A stretch of 64,000 nt of DNA, taken from NCBI GenBank assembly GCA_009885195.1, contig VFLG01000035.1, positions 1 through 64,000 of the forward strand. Direction: 5' to 3'. Under the pieces are notes generated by a model, which had not been told where the DNA came from, made no database searches, and worked only from the letters and a program-made list of their open reading frames with translations. Position numbers and translations under genes: made by a program. Within the stretch, counting starts at the first letter, position 1. Each line of letters starts with the position of its first letter. Shown piece after piece: positions 36,011 to 42,802 of this stretch. The DNA is from Gallionellaceae bacterium (GTDB taxonomy: Bacteria > Pseudomonadota > Gammaproteobacteria > Burkholderiales > Gallionellaceae).

Positions 36011-36081
36011 GTAGGGCGCAATCGTTATTGCGCCGAATGAAAAACATCCGGTGCAATGCGCTTCGCTTATTGTCACCCTAC
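36011..36081. repeat. Palindromic repeat, GTAGGGCGCAAT family, at the ccdB 3' end
   Basis: GTAGGGCGCAATCGTTATTGC at the left and GCTTATTGTCACCCTACG at the right, an imperfect 71-bp palindrome. Its right edge contains the ccdB stop codon (TAG, 36080-36078 on the minus strand). Confidence 0.8.
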
Positions 36082-36407
36082 GCCCAAGCCCGCGTCAGCA
36101 ACTCATCCAGCGCGCCAGTGATGCGGTCGCCTTCTTCAGCGAATGTGGCTACCTTTTCGCCTAACTGATCGGTGGCGACGGATACGATTTCCAACGGGTG
36201 CAGTACCACTTCTATTCCTTCCACCGTAAAAGCCGGATTCAGCGCCGAGCCAACCAGCGCTGCGGCGTTATCCAGATTGCTACGGCGCACCAAAGGAATC
36301 ACGACTCGGCGACGGTAGCTGTCGAACAGGGAAGATTGAACGATGACGACATAGGGAATGGCTTCCCGTTGTTTTCCGATATTCCGGTGAACGTCGAACT
36401 GTGCCAT
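36078..36407 (-). CDS. ccdB: CcdB-family toxin (gyrase poison)
   Basis: Toxin expected to trap DNA gyrase, 109 residues from ATG 36407 (MAQFDVHRNIGKQREAIPYVVIVQSSLFDSYRRRVVIPLV). The core matches CcdB, and the C-terminal GDRITGALDELLTRAWA is the region that contacts gyrase in the family, which usually ends in Trp-Gly-Ile or similar. Its stop codon comes from the palindromic repeat at 36011-36081, so the native last residues may have been replaced. It overlaps ccdA by one base (TAATG). Confidence 0.9.
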   Translation of the reverse strand: MAQFDVHRNIGKQREAIPYVVIVQSSLFDSYRRRVVIPLVRRSNLDNAAALVGSALNPAFTVEGIEVVLHPLEIVSVATDQLGEKVATFAEEGDRITGALDELLTRAWA

Positions 36408-36658
36408 TACAGTGTGGTGTGTTCGTCGGCAAACGAACCGGAGCGTTCGTTGAAGGTATTCCACGCTTGCGCCGCGACTTCTGCGCAATGCGCTTTTTCT
36501 TGCCGGGCGTTGTTCTGCTTCATCACGTAATCGGCCAGTAGCTGCTCGACCACACCGGAGAGGTTGGTCGTCATTCCTTTTGCCTGAGACACCAAATCTT
36601 CATTGAGCGTCAGGTTGACCGGGCGCTTACGTGCTTGATTGCTGTGCATTGATTTCAT
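36407..36658 (-). CDS. ccdA: CcdA-family antitoxin
   Basis: Ribbon-helix-helix antitoxin, 83 residues, from ATG 36658 with GGAGG six bases upstream. The N-terminus RKRPVNLTLNEDLVSQAKGMTTNLSGVVEQLLADYV is the RHH DNA-binding part; AAQAWNTFNERSGSFADEHTTL is the CcdB-binding tail, which matches CcdA well. A one-base overlap with ccdB couples translation. ccdA precedes ccdB, the standard order. Confidence 0.93.
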   Translation of the reverse strand: MKSMHSNQARKRPVNLTLNEDLVSQAKGMTTNLSGVVEQLLADYVMKQNNARQEKAHCAEVAAQAWNTFNERSGSFADEHTTL

Positions 36659-36823
36659 GGGGAACCTCCATGTGCGCATAGTATGCGCATTGTGCGTGTT
36701 TGTGAAGTAGTAAATTTGCAATGGACTCAAGCAACCCTATCATCTGCGCAGAAGTAATTTCCCTTACCATCACGCAACCATGCCAAAATTCAAACTGACT
36801 TTTGCGCAAGAATGAGGTGCGGC

Positions 36824-37738
36824 ATGAAAATACGAGTGTTGATTCTGGGCTATGGCGAGATGGGGCATGCCATGGAGTATCTGCTGGCGGCGCGACACGA
36901 TGTGCGCATCTGGAATATGGGCGTGGTGGTGAAGGGCAGCCATGCGACGCTGGAGGATGAGGTCGCCGAGGCGCAGGTGATTTTGTTCTGCTTGCCGGTG
37001 AATCCGCACCATGAGATCGCCAGCCGCATCGCGCCGCATCGCGCAAAAGACAGCCTGTGCCTGACCATCGCGAAGGGGCTGGATGAATCGGGGCGGACGG
37101 CGGCGCAAGTATTCGAGCGCGTGTTCGGCGGCAAGCATCACTACGGGGTGGTGTATGGCCCGATGATTTCGGAGGAACTGAGGGCGGGGCGGCATGGCTT
37201 TGCCGATGCGGTGCTGTCCGACGCAGCGGATTTCGAGGTGATGCACAACCTATTCCGGGGCAGCATGCTGGTGTGCCAGCAGACTGCTGATATGCACGGC
37301 AGAAGCTGGTCGGTGATCCTGAAGAATGTGTATGCGATCCTGTTCGGCGTGGCGGATGAGATGAAGCTGGGCGACAACATGCGCGGGCATCTGATGGTCA
37401 CCGCGATTGCGGAGCTATCCGGCATCGTGCAAACGTTCGGCGGGCAGGCGCATACGCCTTACAGTTATGCCGGGCTGGGCGACCTGATGACGACGGCGAC
37501 CAGCGAGGGTTCACATCATCATGCGCTCGGACAACAACTGGTGCGCGGCGAGTGGTCGGACATCTCCGGCGAGGGGGTTCATACCTTGCGCATGGTGGAA
37601 AAATATCACTTGTTCGATTGGCGCGCCTATCCCTTGTTCGCACTGGTGTATGACATCGTCATCGCGCCGGAGACGATGCATGAACGAGTGGAGGATTATC
37701 TGAAGCGGTTGCGGGAGATAGTGAGTTGTGCGATTTGA
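36824..37738 (+). CDS. NAD(P)-dependent glycerol-3-phosphate dehydrogenase-like protein
   Basis: 304 residues from ATG 36824 (GAGG six bases upstream). The N-terminal Rossmann motif ILGYGEMGHAMEYLL replaces the usual GxGxxG of GpsA with a looser form. VILFCLPVNPHHEIASRI, LTIAKGLDESGR, VYGPMISEELRAGR and the C-terminal VILKNVYAILFGVADEMKLGDNMRGHLMVTAIAEL with TPYSYAGLGDLMTTATSEGSHHHALGQQL all follow the GpsA plan. It is shorter and more divergent than housekeeping GpsA, so it may be a paralogue with another 2-hydroxyacid substrate. Confidence 0.8.
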   Translation: MKIRVLILGYGEMGHAMEYLLAARHDVRIWNMGVVVKGSHATLEDEVAEAQVILFCLPVNPHHEIASRIAPHRAKDSLCLTIAKGLDESGRTAAQVFERVFGGKHHYGVVYGPMISEELRAGRHGFADAVLSDAADFEVMHNLFRGSMLVCQQTADMHGRSWSVILKNVYAILFGVADEMKLGDNMRGHLMVTAIAELSGIVQTFGGQAHTPYSYAGLGDLMTTATSEGSHHHALGQQLVRGEWSDISGEGVHTLRMVEKYHLFDWRAYPLFALVYDIVIAPETMHERVEDYLKRLREIVSCAI

Positions 37739-37813
37739 GTTCGTACCCGTCCCACTGATAGCATGAATGCCACCTCTTAAAAGACGAAAAGCCGAGAGAA
37801 CATCATGGGTACC

Positions 37814-38350
37814 TCATGCCGACTTGGGACGAAATGCGGTAATGATTTCAGGATTAGTTTCTATGGTTGGCCCGCCGATTAAATCTATGCAATAAGGCAC
37901 CGCCGCAAAAATCCCGTCCAGTGTTTCCTTGATGGCTTTCGGCTGCCCCGGCAAATTCAGAATCAACGACTTGCCGCGTATCACCCCCACCTGGCGCGAC
38001 AGAATTGCGGTGGGAACGAATTTCAAACTAACCGCCCGCATCTGCTCGCCGAAACCGGGCATCACCTTGTGCGCCACCGCCAGCGTGGCTTCCGGCGTGA
38101 CATCGCGCGGCGCGGGGCCGGTGCCGCCGGTGGTCAATATCAAGTGGCAAGCCTCGCGGTCGGCCAGTTCAATTAACGTCGCTTCAATCAGCGCCTGTTC
38201 GTCCGGTATCAAACGCGTAATGGATTGCCACGGACTGCGTAGCGCGCGCGTGAACCAATCGTGCAAGGCCGGCAGGCCGGCATCCTGATAGACGCCACTG
38301 CTGGCACGGTCGCTGATGGATACAAGGCCGATTTTGAGTGTGGTGTTCAT
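37814..38350 (-). CDS. mog: Molybdopterin adenylyltransferase, MogA/MoaB type
   Basis: Adenylylates molybdopterin before molybdenum insertion. The 178-residue product shows IGLVSISDRASSGVYQDAGLPAL, LILTTGGTGPAPRDVTPEAT (the substrate-binding TTGGTG motif), and SLILNLPGQPKAIKETL. Last gene of the minus-strand block nasA-nirB-nirD-moaA-mobA-mog. It lies ten bases after mobA. Making the cofactor in the same transcript as its enzyme NasA is a sensible arrangement. Confidence 0.93.
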   Translation of the reverse strand: MNTTLKIGLVSISDRASSGVYQDAGLPALHDWFTRALRSPWQSITRLIPDEQALIEATLIELADREACHLILTTGGTGPAPRDVTPEATLAVAHKVMPGFGEQMRAVSLKFVPTAILSRQVGVIRGKSLILNLPGQPKAIKETLDGIFAAVPYCIDLIGGPTIETNPEIITAFRPKSA

Positions 38351-38360
38351 TTTTTTTAAG

Positions 38361-38927
38361 TTATTGATGCGTCCGATTGGCTATGCGCAATTCATCCAGC
38401 GAATTAATATTGGCAAACGCGGCGGCATCTTCAAACACCACTTCGCTTACGTGTAAGGTGTTGAGCCAATCGCCGACCTTGCGCGCACACGATCCGAGGT
38501 AGGCATCCAGCTTGGGCAGGACGTCTTTGCGATACAACGCAATCGCGGGTTGCCGCTGCCCTTCCACCACTGCTACAGCAACTTCAGTTGCTGGTTTGAT
38601 AGCCGTCCATAGTCTGCTAATTAAATCATCCGGCAAGAATGGCGTGTCGCACGGCACGCAGGCAACCCATTCATATCGCGCGTTGCGCAAGGCGGATTGC
38701 AAGCCGGCCAGCGGTCCGGCCCATCCTAGCAATTGATCCGCGATGATACGGCAGTTGCGCGCTGCATAATCATCGTGATTTGCATTGGCGTTAATCAGCA
38801 CCTCATCACTCTGCTGGCTGATGACATCCAACACCCAGTCGATCAGCGCTTTGCCGCGCAACAGTTGCAAGCCCTTGTCGCCACCGATGCGCGTGCCTTT
38901 TCCTCCGGCAAGAATAACTGTGGTGAT
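38361..38927 (-). CDS. mobA: Molybdenum cofactor guanylyltransferase MobA, non-canonical start
   Basis: Attaches GMP to molybdopterin to make the MGD cofactor used by NasA. The essential nucleotide-binding motif VILAGGKGTRIGGDKG is present and in frame with PLAGLQSAL, CVPCDTPFLPDDLI, and QPAIALYRKDVLPKLDAYL. However, there is no ATG, GTG or TTG between the moaA stop and this motif. An ATC codon at 38927-38925, preceded by AAGGGG five bases away, is where ATG would be expected (ITTVILAGG). The only canonical start, TTG 38870, would delete the motif. So it is either a rare ATC start or an inactive gene. Confidence 0.8.
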   Translation of the reverse strand: MTTVILAGGKGTRIGGDKGLQLLRGKALIDWVLDVISQQSDEVLINANANHDDYAARNCRIIADQLLGWAGPLAGLQSALRNARYEWVACVPCDTPFLPDDLISRLWTAIKPATEVAVAVVEGQRQPAIALYRKDVLPKLDAYLGSCARKVGDWLNTLHVSEVVFEDAAAFANINSLDELRIANRTHQ

Positions 38928-38965
38928 AGGCGCCCCTTCGACTGAACTCAGGACAGGTTCCAGGA

Positions 38966-39970
38966 TTAGCCCCCGGTGCGCGACATGAAACGAATGATGC
39001 GGGGTTTACTTTGAGTCAAATCGAATTCATGGCCCGCAGGTTTATCGGCCACGGCCTGGATAATCAGTTGGCGCAGTTGATCCACATCACCCGCACGTAC
39101 TGCGGGTAGCAAATCCACCATACCTTCGTCACCCAGACAGGGGAACAGTTCGCCACGCGCCGTGACTCTCATGCGGTTGCAATCGGCGCAGAAATTCTGC
39201 GAGTGCGGCGAGATAAAACCGATGCGCGTGTCATGGCCGGGAATGCGCCAATAGCGCGCCGGCCCACCGCTGCTTTCTACGCTGGCGACCAGCTCATAAT
39301 GTTGTTTGAGTTGTGCCAACGCCTCCTGGCTGCTGTAGAACGAGCGGGCATAATCATGCCCGCTTAGTCCCAGCGGCATTTGCTCGATGAAGTTGATGTT
39401 GATTTTCTGCGCCACGGCAAACTCAACCATCGCGGGCAATTCTTCATGATTTATATTGCGCAGCATCACGGTATTCAACTTGATACGATGGCCACCGAAG
39501 GCAGCTATGGCGGCATCAACGCCAGCCCGCACCTGATCCAGGTCGCCGGTGCGCGTGATCCGTTTAAAAATTCCCGGGTTGAGACTGTCCAGGCTGATGT
39601 TGATGCGATCTACACCGGCCTGCGCCAGCGGCACAGCGTAACGAACCAGCTGCGAGCCATTGGTGGTCATGGCCAGTTCGCGCAAACCATCCAGCTCGCG
39701 TATACGCGCAGCCAGCCACGAGAAATTTTTTCTGACCAATGGCTCGCCACCGGTCAAACGTATTTTGTTGATGCCTAGGGAAATAAATGTTTGGGCGACC
39801 AGCAGGCATTCTTCCAGCGACAAGATATCCGCGCGCGGCAAAAAATCCATTTTTTCCGCCATGCAATAGGTGCAGCGGAAATCGCAGCGATCAGTCACCG
39901 ACAGGCGCAGGTAAGAAATTTTTCTGCCCAACCCGTCCTGCAATAATGGTCTGTTAACGTCTGTCTTCAT
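38966..39970 (-). CDS. moaA: GTP 3',8-cyclase MoaA
   Basis: Radical-SAM enzyme that starts molybdopterin synthesis. The N-terminal cluster motif is CDFRCTYC; the second cluster is bound near the C-terminus (FCADCNRMRVTARGELFPC). The protein ends in the expected Gly-Gly (MSRTGG). Length is 334 residues. It overlaps the nirD stop by 17 bases, and its ribosome site is drawn from a heptamer tandem repeat at 39981-40001. Confidence 0.96.
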   Translation of the reverse strand: MKTDVNRPLLQDGLGRKISYLRLSVTDRCDFRCTYCMAEKMDFLPRADILSLEECLLVAQTFISLGINKIRLTGGEPLVRKNFSWLAARIRELDGLRELAMTTNGSQLVRYAVPLAQAGVDRINISLDSLNPGIFKRITRTGDLDQVRAGVDAAIAAFGGHRIKLNTVMLRNINHEELPAMVEFAVAQKININFIEQMPLGLSGHDYARSFYSSQEALAQLKQHYELVASVESSGGPARYWRIPGHDTRIGFISPHSQNFCADCNRMRVTARGELFPCLGDEGMVDLLPAVRAGDVDQLRQLIIQAVADKPAGHEFDLTQSKPRIIRFMSRTGG

Positions 39971-40307
39971 GGTGCTCAGTCCTCTGTCCTCTGTCCTCTG
40001 TTAACGACAGATACACCGTCTCGCCTTCCATTTTAACCGGATAGTGGCGCGCACAGCCTACGTCAGGTGCCACCGCATTACCATCCTCCAGGTTGATGTT
40101 CCAGCCATGCAGCGGGCAGGCCACTTTTTTTCCGAACACGATGCCTTGCGACAGCGGCCCTCCTTTGTGCGGACACTTGTCGCGCAGCGCAAACACTTCG
40201 CCCTCCGAGGTGCGGAACAAGGCAATTTCGCCGTGAGTCGTATGCACCACGCGGCTGCCCAGCGGCGGGATGTCATTCAGGGTGGCGACTTTGGTCCAGT
40301 CTTTCAT
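39954..40307 (-). CDS. nirD: Nitrite reductase small subunit NirD (Rieske-type)
   Basis: Small partner of NirB in NADH-dependent assimilatory nitrite reduction. 117 residues, with the Rieske ligands CPHKGGPLSQG and CPLHGWNI in order. The C-terminal tail (EDRGQRTEHHEDRR) is encoded by the 7-bp tandem repeat at 39981-40001 and runs 17 bases into moaA, so it looks like a secondary extension. It lies 54 bp after nirB; the gap holds the dispersed motif at 40340. Confidence 0.94.
   Translation of the reverse strand: MKDWTKVATLNDIPPLGSRVVHTTHGEIALFRTSEGEVFALRDKCPHKGGPLSQGIVFGKKVACPLHGWNINLEDGNAVAPDVGCARHYPVKMEGETVYLSLTEDRGQRTEHHEDRR
39981..40001. repeat. Heptamer tandem repeat (CCTCTGT) x3 at the nirD/moaA junction
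   Basis: Three perfect copies; on the coding strand ACAGAGG x3. They encode the nirD tail and contain the AGAGG that serves as the moaA ribosome site 10 bases before ATG 39970. Confidence 0.9.
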
Positions 40308-40339
40308 ATGCGTCTCTCTCCCGTGGTTAACTACTAAGT

Positions 40340-40364
40340 ATTTTGAATTTATAGGGACACCCTA
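40340..40364 (+). repeat. Dispersed motif, copy 2, overlapping the nirB stop codon
   Basis: ATTTTGAATTTATAGGGACACCCTA; 23 of 25 bases match copy 1 at 8936. Its last three bases are the nirB stop (TAG on the minus strand). Confidence 0.65.
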
Positions 40365-42785
40365 AAGTTCAAGCGCCTCAAATTCGCGCTGATTCACATT
40401 GTCTTTCGCCCATGGATCTTTTTCGTCCTGTAACGCATACAGCAGGCGCTCGTACAGCGCCTTGCGGTTCGCCGCATCCTCCACCATCTGCTGCTTGACG
40501 TACTCCAGCCCCACCCGTTCCACATAATGCACGGTGCGATCTAGGTAGCGCGCTTGCTCGCGGTAGAGCTGCAGGAAGGCGCCGGTGTATTCCATCACTT
40601 CATCGTGCGTTTTGACCTTAACCAGAAACTGGGCAACCACAGTCTTGATGCCGCCATTGCCCCCCACATAAATTTCCCAGCCAGATTCGACGCCGATCAC
40701 GCCGACGTCCTTGATGCCGGATTCGGCACAATTGCGCGGGCAGCCGGAGACGGCAATCTTGACCTTGTGCGGCGCATACATTTTCCACAACTGCTTTTCC
40801 AGATCTATGCCCATCTGCGTGGAATCCTGCACGCCGAAGCGACACCACTCGCTGCCCACGCAGGTCTTAACGGTGCGCAGTGCTTTCGCGTAAGCATGGC
40901 CGGAAGGCATGTCCAGGTCAGCCCAGACCTTGGGCAGATCTTCTTTTTTTACGCCGAGCAAATCTATGCGCTGCCCGCCGGTGACCTTGACAGTGGGGAT
41001 ATTGTATTTGTCCGCCACATCGGCAATGCGCCGCAAATCCTTGGCCGTCGTGACACCGCCGAACATGCGCGGGATTACCGAGAACGTGCCATCCTTTTGA
41101 ATATTGGCGTGCGCCCGTTCATTGATGAAGCGCGATTGCGGATCGTCCCTGGCCAAGCGCGGGTGGGCACACAGCACATAGTAATTAAGCCCCGGGCGGC
41201 AGCTGGCGCAGCCATTCGGCGTGCTCCATGCCAGCGCCTGCATGACCTGTGGAATGCTGATCAGCTTTTGTGCGTCAATCGCCTGACGCACTTCTTCGTG
41301 GGTCAGTTCGGTGCAACCGCACATCGTCTTGGTCATATTCAGTGCCGGGGTATAAGCGCCGCCCACCGTCGAGGCCAGCAATTGCTCCACCAGCCCGGTG
41401 CAAGAGCCGCACGAAGCGGAAGCCTTGGTGTGCTTGCGCACATCTTCCAGCGTGAACAAACCCTTTTCTTTGATGGCCTTGACGATCACGCCCTTGCACA
41501 CGCCATTGCAGCCGCACACCTCCATCGTGTCCGGCATGCTCGCCGCGCTGCTCTGGCCGAGATGTCCGCTATTGCCCAGATGTGATTGGCCGAACAGCAG
41601 GTGATCGCGGATTTCGGCGACGTTCTTGCCGTCGCGTATCATCTGGAAATACCACGAGCCATCGGTGGTGTCGCCGTACATGACCGCGCCGACCAGCTTG
41701 TCATCCTGCAACACTAATTTCTTGTAAACCCCGCCTGCGGCATCGTGCAGCACAATCTCGTCGGTGTTGTCGTTGCCGGTAAAATCGCCGGCGGAAAATA
41801 AATCAATGCCGGTGACCTTGAGCTTGGTCGAGGTCACCGAACCCTGATAGCGCGCAATGCCCATGCGCGCCAGATGATTGGCGCAAACCTTGGCCATATC
41901 GAACAGCGGTGCCACCAGCCCATAAGCCGTACCGCGATGCGACACGCATTCACCCACCGCATAAATGCTGGGATCGTAAGTCTGCATGGTGTCGTTGACG
42001 ACGATACCGCGATTGCAGTAAATGCCAGCCGACTCGGCCAGTGCCGTGTTGGGGCGTATGCCGACCGCCATCACCAACAGATCGGCGGGGATCTCGCTGC
42101 CATCTTTAAAGCGCACTGCCGTAACACGTCCATCCGGCCCGCCCACCAATTCCTGCGTTTGTTTTTCCAGCAGGAATTTCAGCCCCTTCGCTTCCAAAGA
42201 GCTTTGCAGCATTCTGGATGAACTTTGATCCAGCTGCCGCTCCATCAGCCACGGCAGGATGTGCACCACCGTCACATCCATGCCCCTGAGCGCCAGCCCA
42301 TTGGCGGCTTCCAGGCCGAGCAGGCCGCCGCCGATAACCACCGCGTGCTTATATTTTTCCGCTGCGGCGATCATGGCATTGGTGTCCTGAATATCGCGGT
42401 AGCTGATCACGCCTTGCAGATCCTTGCCCGGCACCGGCAGGATAAAAGGGTTGGAACCGGTAGCCAGCAACAGCCGGTCATATTCCGCTTCCGTGCCATC
42501 TTCGGCATACACAATTTTTTTTAAGCGGTCGATACGCACCACTTTTTTGTTAAGGTGCAAGGTAATGTTGTTCTGCTGATACCAATCCAGATCGTTCAGG
42601 ATAATGTCCTGTATGCCCTGCTCCCCCGCCAGCACCGGCGACAGCATGATGCGGTTATAGTTGGGATAAGGCTCGGCGCCAAACACGGTGATGTCGTACA
42701 TATCCGGCATCAGTTTCAGCAACTCCTCCAGCGTGCGTACCCCCGCCATCCCGTTGCCGACCATAACCAATTTCATTTTTTTCAT
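40362..42785 (-). CDS. nirB: Assimilatory nitrite reductase [NAD(P)H] large subunit NirB
   Basis: Reduces nitrite to ammonia with siroheme and Fe-S clusters. From ATG 42785 (MKKMKLVMVGNGMAGVRTLEELL) it has 807 residues. The FAD/NAD domain comes first, then a BFD-type [2Fe-2S] segment (CGCNGVCKGVIVKAIKEKGL... CGSCTGLVEQ), a second such segment, and the siroheme/4Fe-4S ligands TCVGSEWC and SGCPRNCAESG. AGGAG lies nine bases upstream. It is 17 bases after nasA. Its stop codon lies in the dispersed motif at 40340-40364. Confidence 0.96.
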   Translation of the reverse strand: MKKMKLVMVGNGMAGVRTLEELLKLMPDMYDITVFGAEPYPNYNRIMLSPVLAGEQGIQDIILNDLDWYQQNNITLHLNKKVVRIDRLKKIVYAEDGTEAEYDRLLLATGSNPFILPVPGKDLQGVISYRDIQDTNAMIAAAEKYKHAVVIGGGLLGLEAANGLALRGMDVTVVHILPWLMERQLDQSSSRMLQSSLEAKGLKFLLEKQTQELVGGPDGRVTAVRFKDGSEIPADLLVMAVGIRPNTALAESAGIYCNRGIVVNDTMQTYDPSIYAVGECVSHRGTAYGLVAPLFDMAKVCANHLARMGIARYQGSVTSTKLKVTGIDLFSAGDFTGNDNTDEIVLHDAAGGVYKKLVLQDDKLVGAVMYGDTTDGSWYFQMIRDGKNVAEIRDHLLFGQSHLGNSGHLGQSSAASMPDTMEVCGCNGVCKGVIVKAIKEKGLFTLEDVRKHTKASASCGSCTGLVEQLLASTVGGAYTPALNMTKTMCGCTELTHEEVRQAIDAQKLISIPQVMQALAWSTPNGCASCRPGLNYYVLCAHPRLARDDPQSRFINERAHANIQKDGTFSVIPRMFGGVTTAKDLRRIADVADKYNIPTVKVTGGQRIDLLGVKKEDLPKVWADLDMPSGHAYAKALRTVKTCVGSEWCRFGVQDSTQMGIDLEKQLWKMYAPHKVKIAVSGCPRNCAESGIKDVGVIGVESGWEIYVGGNGGIKTVVAQFLVKVKTHDEVMEYTGAFLQLYREQARYLDRTVHYVERVGLEYVKQQMVEDAANRKALYERLLYALQDEKDPWAKDNVNQREFEALEL

Positions 42786-42802
42786 AACACCGCTCCTATT
42801 TA

